Assembly (NCBI GenBank): GCA_022825665.1
Contig: JAJDWI010000169.1
Location: 1-37,198 of the forward strand
Direction: 5' to 3'
Length of the DNA: 37,198 nt
From: Candidatus Poribacteria bacterium
GTDB taxonomy: Bacteria; Poribacteria; WGA-4E; WGA-3G
Shown: positions 24,225-33,695 of the stretch, one piece after another
Numbering within the stretch: the first letter of the stretch is position 1
Layout of the letters: every line of letters begins with the position of its first letter
Notes under the pieces: generated by a model
Told to the model about the DNA's origin: nothing
Databases searched by the model: none
Seen by the model: only the letters and a program-made list of their open reading frames with translations
Position numbers and translations under genes: made by a program

Positions 24225-25268
24225 TTAGGGAAGAAGACATACCTTCCCAAAGTTCTTACGCGCTTCCAATAATTGATGTGCTTCAGCTGCATCTTGTAAA
24301 GGTAATGTCCGATCAATGATGGGAACTAACCGTCGCTGTTCTGCAAGTCGCACAAGTGTTCGGAGTTCTGTAACTGTTCCCAACGCCGAACCCATGATTG
24401 TAAGCTGCTTCTGATACATTTTGCGGATATTGATCTCTCCGATGTTTCCCGTCGTAACCCCGCACGAAACAAGTCTACCGTTTTTTGCGAGACTGTTGAT
24501 ACTTTGATCCCAAGTCGCAGCACCAACATGTTCCAAGACAACATCAACCCCACGACTATTTGTCTCTTCAAGTATCGCCTCAGAGAAATCAACATCGGTG
24601 TAGTTTATAGTAACGTCTGCGCCGTAATGTTCGGCACGTGCTAATTTTTCATCAGTGCTTGCGGTAGCAAAGATACGTGCCCCAACAAGTTTAGCAATTT
24701 GTAGACCCGCGCTCCCAACACTCCCTCCCGCGCCAAGTATTAAGATATCTTCACCCGCTTGGAGTTGTGCGCGCGTGATAAGCATATGCCATGCTGTAAG
24801 GTAAGCAATAGGAAGGGCTGCCGCTTCAACAAATGGTAACCCATCAGCTATCTGAATAGCATTCTTTGCAGGTGCTTTGACGAACTCCGCATAACCTCCA
24901 TCAGTCTGGAATCCGAGCAGCTCTTGTGTATCACATAGATTTTCATATCCGTTAATGCAGTCACTACATACACCGCAAGGAATACACGGGGCAAGTAGCA
25001 CACGGTCACCGATATTGAGTTGGGGGTGGTTTTCGTTAATGGCTGCGATTTCACCTGCGATATCAGAACCTAAAATATGGGGTGCTCCTGTTTTTTCAAG
25101 TTTCTGTTTTATCTCAGGTCGGTCGCGCCGCGCGTGGATGTCAAGGTAGTTCACAGCACATGCTTTTACCTTCACAAGGATTTCATCATGTTCAAGGGTA
25201 GGTTTTGGCACATCTTGATATTGTAAAACGTTAACCTCACCCTGTTCAGAAAACGCAATTGCTTTCAT
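24225..25268 (-). CDS. Zinc-type alcohol dehydrogenase/quinone oxidoreductase (MDR)
   Basis: This is a medium-chain dehydrogenase/reductase. The GroES-like domain (1-140) holds the structural zinc site CIPCGVCSDCINGYENLC, and the Rossmann domain has LGAGGSVG for NAD(P)H. The catalytic-zinc region keeps GSDIAGE and GDRV, so it may be a zinc alcohol dehydrogenase or a quinone reductase-like enzyme; the substrate is unknown. The 347-residue length is normal. It precedes the PhyH gene's stop by 37 bp on the same strand, suggesting shared transcription. Confidence 0.9.
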   Translation of the reverse strand: MKAIAFSEQGEVNVLQYQDVPKPTLEHDEILVKVKACAVNYLDIHARRDRPEIKQKLEKTGAPHILGSDIAGEIAAINENHPQLNIGDRVLLAPCIPCGVCSDCINGYENLCDTQELLGFQTDGGYAEFVKAPAKNAIQIADGLPFVEAAALPIAYLTAWHMLITRAQLQAGEDILILGAGGSVGSAGLQIAKLVGARIFATASTDEKLARAEHYGADVTINYTDVDFSEAILEETNSRGVDVVLEHVGAATWDQSINSLAKNGRLVSCGVTTGNIGEINIRKMYQKQLTIMGSALGTVTELRTLVRLAEQRRLVPIIDRTLPLQDAAEAHQLLEARKNFGKVCLLP

Positions 25269-25305
25269 ACCATATCCAATTTATTCCAGAGGTGAGTCTA
25301 AGTAT

Positions 25306-26115
25306 CTATCCATAAGCACCATGATTCAAAAACCCAAGCAATCGCCGTAGCCGCGGACTTGCATCCTGATAGACCGATTCTGGCATATTGTAATTCATAA
25401 ATGGATAAAACTTATGACCAACCAGTCTGCGCGCGTAAGTCACTTGTGTAATGTAGCGAGTGCGTTGACTTTGATTCGGACCACCCCGATGCCATACCTG
25501 ATTGTTAAACATTATTACGCTTCCTGCTTGACCTAAGTTGTATTGCACCTTATCCTCCCACGCTGTGCCGTCTATTGGATTAGGAGGAGATGCACCAAAA
25601 AGATGTGAACCTGGAACCACTTCCGTTCCACCATGTTCAATCTCGGTAACATCAGTGAGGTAATAATTTGCGGTAAAAAGCAATACAGGAAGCTTTATGT
25701 TTTTGGGTGGTTCTCCATCTGTCACGAGAAAGTGTGGAGCATCATCTTGATGCCACGAAGTGATTCCTCCACCAGGACGCGTTTGAAAGGAATTGTTGTG
25801 GATAACATGACAGTTTCCAGAGACAAGAGCTTCAGCAAAGGAGACAATAGGTTCGAGGTCAAATAACCGTAGGTTTGCCTTACTGTGTTCAAACATGCGA
25901 TGACACAAGTGCATGGTTGATTCGTAATTACCACTGTTCAAACCGTTCGGATTGTTTTCAAGTGACCACTCTAAATCCTGCCGAAGTTCCGCACAGTGAT
26001 CAGGAGTCAACACATTTTGAAGGAATAGACATCCATCTCGGTGGAATGTTTCAACCCATTCTTGGATCTGTTCTGCACTGACATCCTGCTCCGACCAATA
26101 ACGTATTTCAGACAT
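25306..26115 (-). CDS. PhyH-family Fe(II)/2-oxoglutarate dioxygenase
   Basis: This is a second phytanoyl-CoA-dioxygenase-like protein, unlike the first in detail. The iron ligands H122 and D124 are in SWHQDDAPHF and H209 is in VWHRGGPN, with an arginine soon after (QRTRY) for the 2-oxoglutarate carboxylate. The ATG at 26115 follows GAGG by seven bases and is preferred to 26178. It is upstream of the oxidoreductase on the same strand. The pair could oxidise a substrate in sequence, but this is inferred only from adjacency. Confidence 0.88.
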   Translation of the reverse strand: MSEIRYWSEQDVSAEQIQEWVETFHRDGCLFLQNVLTPDHCAELRQDLEWSLENNPNGLNSGNYESTMHLCHRMFEHSKANLRLFDLEPIVSFAEALVSGNCHVIHNNSFQTRPGGGITSWHQDDAPHFLVTDGEPPKNIKLPVLLFTANYYLTDVTEIEHGGTEVVPGSHLFGASPPNPIDGTAWEDKVQYNLGQAGSVIMFNNQVWHRGGPNQSQRTRYITQVTYARRLVGHKFYPFMNYNMPESVYQDASPRLRRLLGFLNHGAYG

Positions 26116-26220
26116 GTGAAACCTCTTTATAATCCAAAATAGGCGGAGATGAACCCCGCCTAACATGATGTTATACAAAACTATATGTGTGAAGTCATCC
26201 TATGTAAGATATTGGATAGA

Positions 26221-26565
26221 TTACCCCATAGCAGCGGCAACGATTATACCGAGTGAGACAAGCACACCCGCAACTGCAATACCAGCTGCGACGTTGTTAT
26301 CCTCCGCAATTTGTCGGTTGAGATCATACGGGGTTGCCATATCAAAAACCTTATAACCAATCATCAAAATAATTAATCCAACAATACTAAAGACTGCAAC
26401 TAAGATAATGTCTCGGGCAATAACTTTCCACGGAAACAGTGAGGGTTCTTCTGATGCTGCAGCATCATCTTGTGCATACGCAACTGTGACAAATACTGTA
26501 AAGACACAGAGTGCTATCATAACTAAGCAAAATGTTGTTGATACGATTCTTTTGGCTTTCATTGT
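26221..26565 (-). CDS. DUF350-family membrane protein
   Basis: The 114-residue protein begins with a signal or first helix (IVSTTFCLVMIALCVFTVFV, then AYA), then has two membrane helices: DIILVAVFSIVGLIILMIGY and NVAAGIAVAGVLVSLGII. The stretch GYKVFDMATPYDLNRQI, followed by NNVAAGI, is the DUF350 (YjfL) signature. The AGGAGGAAC before the ATG at 26565 makes the start secure. Function is unknown; the family is sometimes found with envelope-stress genes. It lies 105 bp upstream of the PhyH start and 117 bp after the large protein's stop. Confidence 0.82.
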   Translation of the reverse strand, partial: TMKAKRIVSTTFCLVMIALCVFTVFVTVAYAQDDAAASEEPSLFPWKVIARDIILVAVFSIVGLIILMIGYKVFDMATPYDLNRQIAEDNNVAAGIAVAGVLVSLGIIVAAAMG

Positions 26566-26682
26566 TCCTCCTATTGAGACATAAATGTGCATATACCTTA
26601 TGTAATATGCGTTCAAGAGTATGTATTATCGTAACAAAGTTTATCTTATACAACTAAAGACACTTTACAGAAAATAGTTAAT

Positions 26683-29600
26683 TTATTCAACAGATTTAAT
26701 CAGTTGAAATTGCATCTCATTTGTAATGTGTTGCTGTTTTATCAAGATAGCATCTTTTTCTCGGATATAACGCCATCCGGATGTAACTCCGTCAAAGGAT
26801 TCTACTTGAGGAATGTCATTAGTAGAATTATCATTGTTATCATCAGTCTGTGCTTTTTTGGCACGGATAAGTGATGGTGCTTGTCCATAACCGGTAATCA
26901 ACGTATGACTTGTTTCGTTTTCCACATAATTAAGACTCCATTTTAACTCACCTGAACGAGATGATGTAAAACCTTCTGGTTTTGCTCCAGAACTTAAATG
27001 AACTGAGCCTGTAATCGCAGTTTTTACATCAGGGTCAAGTCCGCGGAGCGTGTAGACATTCACCATGATATCTTCAGGATTGAGATGTGGTCCTTTGCCT
27101 TCTGTACAGAAACCGTAGAATCCATCTGGGTATGTACCTTTCAACTCACCATCGTCCCACTGCTGATACATAGCACTAACGGTAATTCCCTCTGCGATCT
27201 GTCGCCATCTTTCATCACGTGTGTGTTGATTTAGACGTTGAAGGTAATATGCATACACCAGACCGTTCCACTGAACCGGCACACCAAACCAAGGATGTGT
27301 ATAAAACGTTGTTCCGAATACAGGTATAGAAGCAAACTGCATGCCGGGACGGTCAGGAAGATGCCAATGATAAAGGAATGGCAACCCTGTTTCTGCCCAA
27401 TATTCTGCCCGTTTCAAATACGTCTTATTACCGATGACTTCATAAGCTTCAATATAGGCACCGATCGCATGCGCAGCAGCGAGAATATCAGGTTCGTAAA
27501 GTGGACATTCCCATGCTTGGGCACCACGTGGCACAACAAAGCGATCCATATAAGAGAGGGCTTTTTTACCCGCCTCAAGTGATTCCTTGTCCCCTGTTAT
27601 ACGCGCATGTTTTAGGAGCTTGAGTGCCTTTGCAGCACACGTTCCAAGAACTATATCTCCCTCTTTACCAAGGTTTTGTGTTTTCTCGGATGTCGGATGA
27701 AAACCCCAACTACCATCATCAGACTGAGAATCAATAATAGGTTGGACATCTGACTTATATACTTCTAATGCATCTTCCAAATGACCAAAATAGAATGGAA
27801 ATTCACCACTTAGAATATGACACGATCCACGTGATGCCAAACTTCCAGCACCCGCATCTGCAATCGTTTTCTCTGCAATTTCTATTACACGGGCTTTTAC
27901 ATCCTCAGCTTTCGTAATTAGGTAATCATACCAAAGTAAAGTCGCAAATCCTGGTTCATTATGTGATACCCAATCAACACAATGTCTGGATTGTCTTGCC
28001 TCAGCATCCCAAACAGTATGCATAAACCCGTGTCGTGAGAGGAGGACCTGCTCTGTATCCTTGCGGGGAGGTCTTAACGGTTTTGGTATTCCATAAGCAG
28101 ATGTCCAATGGTTTATTGCTGCTAAGATTGAAGCATTCCCATCAGCTATTATTTCACATTCCAAATTAATTGATTGTTCTGTGCTTAGTTGATAAGGTTT
28201 TTCAGCAACCAAGGCATTTTCTTTGACAAAATCTGGCACAGTCGGTAGAAAAAGTCCCATTAAGTGATTTCTCTCTCGGTTATGCCAATTGGGTGATGCA
28301 AATGCTGCGGATACATTCTGCATCTGACCATCCCAACTCTTCAACGGATTCCAAGCAATGCCAACAACCGACTTCTGTATCTCAACTGCCATCACAGGGA
28401 TAGTAATCTTATATGGATGGGGCACTAACCGATTATTGAGCGGTGGGGCTGCATCCCGTGTATTTGAAGAGGGTTCATCACTTTCAAGATATTCTAAGCC
28501 CGGAAACAGGGCTGCAGTTTTCTTTTCCCGCGTACTCTTGTGTCCTGCATAAATCTCTGTACCACGAAAAGCAAGAAGTTCTCGTTCCTTATCAACCGAC
28601 AAACTATATGAGGACTTAATACGTTTAGTATCTTCAGTGAGAATCAACTGTAACTGTAGAGTCCATGTTACTCCATCAGTATCTTTGTGTTCACCAGATA
28701 AGCGGACAATGGATTCTCCAAGACTGTTTCCAGCTAACTGCACATCGTTTGGAATGAAATTTATGGTATGGGCAGTATCATTTGAAATATAGGTTGCTTC
28801 AGCAATCATCTTAGAGGTAGCAACCTGTTGATATGTACTCCCTTTCGCGACAAATATAGCATAATACTCATATCCCTGCGGGGATTTCTCTTGTGTTTTT
28901 GCTTTGGACTTCCCTATATTTTGGGTAGGTGAACTGTTGTGAACGAAAATTAAGCGAAGATGCTTATTTCCTAATACCAAATGTTTACCTTCCATGTAGG
29001 TATGAAGTTCAGGTATAACATTCGTCTCAAGTTTCGGCAATGCCGGTCGGATGATAACATTACCCTTCCTCTGACTATCACCTTTAATATGACGGGACTT
29101 TAATGTCACTTTGAAATTAATTTCAGATGGACGTGATACACCACGGGCATACCAAACGTATGTTAAAGTGTCACCTGGAGCGAGAGGCTTGACATTATGA
29201 GAGGTTCTTCCTCGTCGTAACTTTATGTCGCTTAAACTTATTCGCGTTTTACTGTCTTTTGGCAGAGGTCCTTCACCTACATTTCTGATAGTACATTGCA
29301 CCTCATACGCTTCACCAGTTCCAACGACCGCTGCAGTTGTACCAACACTCACAATTTCTAATTTCGGCTGTGATGCGAATAGCGTCAAGTCAATCGGTGT
29401 GGTTTCTAATTGACTATATATATCATTAACAATTTCTGTAGCAGGAGTAAAACCATCTCGATTAAACTCAAATAGCACATTACGGTTTTCAGCAACTTGC
29501 GCAATTGCTATCCCACATTGTATATCTATAGGTGGTAACTTTTCATCTGTAACAGGTTCACTATTCCGTGTGAGTTTGAGAAGTTTCGGTTGTCCCCATA

Positions 29601-30672
29601 ATGCCCATGCAAAACTACTATTTCCCTCAACATTACATTGTGTGATGAAAACAAGTTCTATCTTTTGTCCTGCATAACGGGTTAGATCCACACCATTTTG
29701 TGTCCAATGACATTCAGTTGAAACTGATTCAAAACACTGTTCACCTGAGATTTCAATAGAATATTTCACACCACCAGGCGGGCTTTGTGGATCATCAAAG
29801 ACGACACCATCACGGAGTCCAATACTGAAATTCAAGAATAGCATCTCTTTTTTATTTACAGAAGGTAATTCCAGATTGTAGGCAACTCGGGAAAGTTCAG
29901 TCGATGAAGGATGTTCAAAGATCGCAGGTTTTGATACGCCACCAGACGAAGCTGTCAAGTTTGCAGAGATATGTTCACCACCAGAACACTCACTCTCCTC
30001 AAAATTCACCACGAAATCATACAATTCCTCGCTCTCTCCAAGAGTATATGGTCTAACATTCTCATCAGATGCGGGAGTGTCTTCTACCTCAGCCTTCTCT
30101 TCATCAGGTGTATCTTCAGTTTCTGTAGGCTGATCTGTCACAGATGCTTCTTCAGTCTCAGAGACAATCTCAACTTCTGGTACAGTTGGCGTATCTTGAT
30201 GTTGAGGAGTTTGATCCGTATCAGATATATCCTGAGCCTCAGACATTACTGCAACTTCAGTTGGTTCTTCTTCTGGTGTATCTTCAGATTCAGGTGTTAC
30301 AGCCTCCACCTCAGTTGGTTCTTCAGAAACTTGGGTGTTTTCTTCCTCATCTGCTTTTTGTTCTTCTGACTCAGAGGTTTCATCTGTTTCAGATGCCACT
30401 ACTTCTTCTGAATCGTCTAATTGTGGTGTATGTTCTGATTGAGACTCTGCTTCAGAGTCGGTTGTTTCTGAGGAAGAGTCAGATTCGTTTTCAGGTTGAT
30501 CTTCATGTGGGGTTTCATCCTCCACGATTTCCTCAGTATCTGTAGAAGAATCGGTTTCAGATGTTTGGTCTTGATGTTCAGACTCCGGTTGTTCTTGATC
30601 AACTCCTTCCTCGTCATTAGGTGTTTCTTCTTCCATTTTCCCGATGAGAAAATGTTGGAAAAACGTAAGCAT
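26683..30672 (-). CDS. 1329-residue multidomain protein with CARDB and alpha/alpha-toroid domains
   Basis: The protein opens with about 200 residues of acidic low-complexity sequence (mostly E, D, S, T, P, Q). Next comes a beta-rich sandwich (YDFVVNFEESECSGGEH onward, with WALWGQP) of NPCBM/jelly-roll type. A CARDB-like immunoglobulin domain follows (EAYEVQCTIRNVGEGPLPKD, YVWYARG). A long middle beta region precedes a C-terminal alpha/alpha-toroid of six-hairpin glycosidase type, with SDDGSWGFHP and repeated helix pairs such as AHAIGAYIEAY. It may act on a polysaccharide. No cleavable signal peptide is evident, although a short hydrophobic TFFQHFLIG lies at the start. The ATG at 30672 has AGAGGAG seven bases before it. 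It directly follows the GH172 gene. Confidence 0.72.
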   Translation of the reverse strand: MLTFFQHFLIGKMEEETPNDEEGVDQEQPESEHQDQTSETDSSTDTEEIVEDETPHEDQPENESDSSSETTDSEAESQSEHTPQLDDSEEVVASETDETSESEEQKADEEENTQVSEEPTEVEAVTPESEDTPEEEPTEVAVMSEAQDISDTDQTPQHQDTPTVPEVEIVSETEEASVTDQPTETEDTPDEEKAEVEDTPASDENVRPYTLGESEELYDFVVNFEESECSGGEHISANLTASSGGVSKPAIFEHPSSTELSRVAYNLELPSVNKKEMLFLNFSIGLRDGVVFDDPQSPPGGVKYSIEISGEQCFESVSTECHWTQNGVDLTRYAGQKIELVFITQCNVEGNSSFAWALWGQPKLLKLTRNSEPVTDEKLPPIDIQCGIAIAQVAENRNVLFEFNRDGFTPATEIVNDIYSQLETTPIDLTLFASQPKLEIVSVGTTAAVVGTGEAYEVQCTIRNVGEGPLPKDSKTRISLSDIKLRRGRTSHNVKPLAPGDTLTYVWYARGVSRPSEINFKVTLKSRHIKGDSQRKGNVIIRPALPKLETNVIPELHTYMEGKHLVLGNKHLRLIFVHNSSPTQNIGKSKAKTQEKSPQGYEYYAIFVAKGSTYQQVATSKMIAEATYISNDTAHTINFIPNDVQLAGNSLGESIVRLSGEHKDTDGVTWTLQLQLILTEDTKRIKSSYSLSVDKERELLAFRGTEIYAGHKSTREKKTAALFPGLEYLESDEPSSNTRDAAPPLNNRLVPHPYKITIPVMAVEIQKSVVGIAWNPLKSWDGQMQNVSAAFASPNWHNRERNHLMGLFLPTVPDFVKENALVAEKPYQLSTEQSINLECEIIADGNASILAAINHWTSAYGIPKPLRPPRKDTEQVLLSRHGFMHTVWDAEARQSRHCVDWVSHNEPGFATLLWYDYLITKAEDVKARVIEIAEKTIADAGAGSLASRGSCHILSGEFPFYFGHLEDALEVYKSDVQPIIDSQSDDGSWGFHPTSEKTQNLGKEGDIVLGTCAAKALKLLKHARITGDKESLEAGKKALSYMDRFVVPRGAQAWECPLYEPDILAAAHAIGAYIEAYEVIGNKTYLKRAEYWAETGLPFLYHWHLPDRPGMQFASIPVFGTTFYTHPWFGVPVQWNGLVYAYYLQRLNQHTRDERWRQIAEGITVSAMYQQWDDGELKGTYPDGFYGFCTEGKGPHLNPEDIMVNVYTLRGLDPDVKTAITGSVHLSSGAKPEGFTSSRSGELKWSLNYVENETSHTLITGYGQAPSLIRAKKAQTDDNNDNSTNDIPQVESFDGVTSGWRYIREKDAILIKQQHITNEMQFQLIKSVE

Positions 30673-30715
30673 ATTACTTCTCCTCTGGTCATTACTCATA
30701 GCAAGACATCTGCAT

Positions 30716-31864
30716 CTATTGCTTTTCTTGCCACTGCTTTTTCTTTTGTTTCATTTCGTCATTAAGAACGATTTCGGATGATGGTGTTTGGTTCGACTTG
30801 TCAATAATCCAATTCCCATCTTCATCCTTCAGCACAGGTTTGCGTTGTTCAACGGGTAGCACACCAAAAGGTTTATGTGGTTCTATCTGATACCAATATG
30901 CGACAGAGGATGTCTCGTTGCTCAGATGGTTTCCATGTCCGTGTTCAATCGTCACCCGTATTTCCTTCTCAAAACGGATTGGGTTTTCAAGATGGTACAC
31001 ATACGAAGTTTGGTAACCGTTGGTGTTGTTCTCGTGAATAGATGAACCGTTATGTGCAAATGCATTTTGCTGCATTCCCCATGCTTGATTGAGATAATCT
31101 TCAGAACCTGTGCCGTGTAAATCTGGAGGCCATTTATATCCATCAATCCAAATCATATCATCACCTTCACCCCACCACGTGCCTTGGAAGTTGCTGACAG
31201 ATAGGTTACAACCTATATACTGTCCTCTGCCTTCTGCGGATAGGATTAGGTAGTTGTTGTCCCAAGCGAGACGTTCGGCATTGATAATGTTTGCTTCCGC
31301 GGTATTGACCTTAATTTCGTGTCCCCAACCATCACAAGGATTTTCACGATGGAATTGTGCGTGAAAGTATGCTACATCTTCACCGTGTTCTGTTGGATAT
31401 AACTCGTAATCAACATAAAAGTATTGACGGTGCGAAGTATCGCCTTCGTTGACAAGTTCCACACGGGCAGAGCGATTAAATGGCATTTGTAAATAGCAAT
31501 TGAGTGCACAACCTGAGTTGAACTGATTGTTGCTATGTGTAGACGCTGAAAACGGAATAGAATCGTAAGAGTTGACTATTTCGTTTCCAAGTCCAAAAAA
31601 ATCACCCAACGGACACAAAACACTCGGATGTTCCTCATCGTCCCAAAACATCCGAATCAGTACATTCCGATATCCATTCGGTTGTGTCATCCAGATATGA
31701 TTGATACATCCTGGTCCTTTAATATCCGCCAATACACGCGTTTCACCGGGGGCAATATCCCATGCATCGTTATTGCGTCCTGTCGTATCCCACGAGGAGA
31801 TACGAAGTGTCCGAGCATCTTTCACCCGCGTCAACGACGACAATAACCCATCAACATAATTCAT
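30716..31864 (-). CDS. GH172 (DUF2961) family protein
   Basis: The protein belongs to GH172, which includes difructose-anhydride and arabinofuranan enzymes. Family marks include SSWDTTGRNNDAWDIAPGE near the start, the GPGCINHIWMT strand, WWGEGDDMIWIDG and GTGSEDYL, whose acidic residues are the likely catalytic pair. No signal peptide is present, so it should act in the cytoplasm on an imported oligosaccharide, unless exported by another route. At 382 residues the length is typical. AAGGAA lies before the start. It is cotranscribed, judging by spacing, with the large protein downstream. Confidence 0.87.
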   Translation of the reverse strand: MNYVDGLLSSLTRVKDARTLRISSWDTTGRNNDAWDIAPGETRVLADIKGPGCINHIWMTQPNGYRNVLIRMFWDDEEHPSVLCPLGDFFGLGNEIVNSYDSIPFSASTHSNNQFNSGCALNCYLQMPFNRSARVELVNEGDTSHRQYFYVDYELYPTEHGEDVAYFHAQFHRENPCDGWGHEIKVNTAEANIINAERLAWDNNYLILSAEGRGQYIGCNLSVSNFQGTWWGEGDDMIWIDGYKWPPDLHGTGSEDYLNQAWGMQQNAFAHNGSSIHENNTNGYQTSYVYHLENPIRFEKEIRVTIEHGHGNHLSNETSSVAYWYQIEPHKPFGVLPVEQRKPVLKDEDGNWIIDKSNQTPSSEIVLNDEMKQKKKQWQEKQ

Positions 31865-31932
31865 TCACTGTTTCCTTTACTATAAACTAAATTTAAAATA
31901 TTATATCATTAGAATATAGGGTAAAATACGTT

Positions 31933-32745
31933 TTACAGTTCCACGATAGCACGCATCTTCTCCAACCCAATCTTTGCAACTTCCGCAGGATCTTCCTCCC
32001 AATAACTCGGATTGAACAACTCCAACGAAATAACACCAGAATAATCTGCATCTTCCAAAATAGAGATCATCCTTTTCAAGTCAAGGATACCATCCCCTGG
32101 ATAAACCCTATCGGCATCGGTTTGTTCAGCACGTGCAGGTTCCGCAGGGGCATCGTTGAAATGGAACACAGCGATTTTATCGCCAGGGATACCTTCCATA
32201 TCCTCTATTTCACCGCCACCACGAAAAATATGAAACGGATCAAGCACTATAGTACTATCAGGATGGTCAGCAATTTCTATCACTTCCCATGCATGCTTTA
32301 CCTGATTTACACCATCCACAAAACCGAGAAACTCCATTGCAGGTTTAACCCCAAATTCTCGTCCGAGTTCAAGCAGTTTCCTATAATTCTCTCCGCCTAA
32401 CTGCAAGTCAGCAACTTCACGTGGCGGACTTGAAATAATATAGGTTGCACCGACAGCAGCTGCTTGTGCCATCCGTTTCTTAGCATCTTCCATTGCATTT
32501 TGCAGATCTGTACCAGTTGCGTTCAGCCATCCGTGTAAAGCAATGACAGTCGGGACAGAAAGACCGTGATCACCAAGTGCCTTTTTTACATCAGCAAGTG
32601 AACCGCCTTGATCCTCATATTCGGATAGATCGTTATTCCACAACTCAATCGCTGTATATCCGGTTTCACCAGCAATCCGTATTTTCTCCATTAAATCGGC
32701 AGGACGAATAGTGCTTGTATTCAACCCTAACTGAAATTGTCCCAT
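31933..32745 (-). CDS. Sugar-phosphate isomerase/epimerase (AP endonuclease 2-type TIM barrel)
   Basis: This is a TIM-barrel metal enzyme of the xylose-isomerase-like/IolE-type superfamily. It has ALEP-type strands such as YTAIELWNNDLSEY, VKPAMEFLG with the metal-binding glutamate, STIVLDPFHIFRGGG, AVFHFNDAPAEP, and SGVISLELF. Members interconvert or dehydrate sugars and inositols. AAGGAG lies six bases before the ATG. It follows its paralogue by 9 bp, which indicates translation from one message. Confidence 0.85.
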   Translation of the reverse strand: MGQFQLGLNTSTIRPADLMEKIRIAGETGYTAIELWNNDLSEYEDQGGSLADVKKALGDHGLSVPTVIALHGWLNATGTDLQNAMEDAKKRMAQAAAVGATYIISSPPREVADLQLGGENYRKLLELGREFGVKPAMEFLGFVDGVNQVKHAWEVIEIADHPDSTIVLDPFHIFRGGGEIEDMEGIPGDKIAVFHFNDAPAEPARAEQTDADRVYPGDGILDLKRMISILEDADYSGVISLELFNPSYWEEDPAEVAKIGLEKMRAIVEL

Positions 32746-32754
32746 TGTATCTCC

Positions 32755-33555
32755 TTATTTATCCATCAAAGCGCGGATGAATCGCACATCTACGCGAGCC
32801 AAATCTACCACACTATCCACAGGTTCACCACCGTATTCACTATGAAAACTTACAGGTCCTGAATAGTCCAATGCCTTCAGTGTGTCAAGTGTTGTTTCCC
32901 AGTCAACAAAACCTTTACCCATACGAACAACCTTACCACCCTTCATACCGGGAGAACGCGCAAGGTCCTTAAAAGCAATCACAGCAAGATGCGATTTGAC
33001 TATATCAAGTGCCATATTGATAGGTTCTCCAACGATTGACAAATGACCAGTATCTGAAAACACACCAACGTGTTGTGGGTTAAACCCTTTCACAAGGTTC
33101 ATCACCGCGCATGAGTTTAGTCCCATAGATGTACCAGAGTGGTTGTGAATACATGTCCTGGGTCCGTATTTTTCTGACAGGTTTGCAAACCCATCAAGTT
33201 TCTTGCGAATAGAATCAACCTGAGACCAGTAACCACCATCATCCGCATGCCAATGCCAATAGCCAAGCTTAATATTCTCAACTCCTGCCTGACCAGCAGC
33301 GGCATAAACACGAACTGCATCCTCACTTGTCGGCTCTAAAAAATCTCCTGGAGTTGTAACAAGGGGTATTGATAGACCTGCTTCTGCAAATTGCTTCGCT
33401 GCAGCAGGTAACTCTTTCTCTGCATTTTCAGGATTTACAGGATAACCGGGACGAACACAAAGGTCTGCCCCTTCAACACCAACTGCCTGCAAGGCAGTGA
33501 TAATTTCTGGAATCTCTAAACCTTCCAGATGTTTTGTGAACATTATAAATTTCAT
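32755..33555 (-). CDS. Sugar-phosphate isomerase/epimerase, second TIM-barrel copy
   Basis: This has the same superfamily plan: VEGADLCVRPGYPVNPENAE, IKLGYWHWHADDGG, RTCIHNHSGTSM, VGVFSDTGHLSIVGE, VIAFKDLARSPG and GPVSFHSEYGG, giving the metal-ligand histidines and acids of the barrel. It is diverged from the adjacent protein, so the two probably act on different intermediates. The upstream ribosome site is weak. It follows the dehydratase by 140 bp. Confidence 0.85.
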   Translation of the reverse strand: MKFIMFTKHLEGLEIPEIITALQAVGVEGADLCVRPGYPVNPENAEKELPAAAKQFAEAGLSIPLVTTPGDFLEPTSEDAVRVYAAAGQAGVENIKLGYWHWHADDGGYWSQVDSIRKKLDGFANLSEKYGPRTCIHNHSGTSMGLNSCAVMNLVKGFNPQHVGVFSDTGHLSIVGEPINMALDIVKSHLAVIAFKDLARSPGMKGGKVVRMGKGFVDWETTLDTLKALDYSGPVSFHSEYGGEPVDSVVDLARVDVRFIRALMDK

Positions 33556-33659
33556 AATAATAATTGTCGTTTCTTTCCGTTTATCAGATGTTAGATGGAA
33601 TTGTTGTTAGTCACCAACTTTTAACAAAGACAGACGCGTTTATCTTAACATTCCTTGTA

Positions 33660-33690
33660 ACTGACGACTGATTACTGATGACTGAAAACT
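33660..33690. repeat. Degenerate GACTGA repeat stretch
   Basis: The 140 bp between the dehydratase and the TIM-barrel gene contain TGACGACTGATTACTGATGA followed by CTGAAAACT, a run of degenerate GACTGA units. It resembles a dispersed intergenic repeat. No terminator is evident. Confidence 0.4.
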
Positions 33691-33695
33691 AATCG

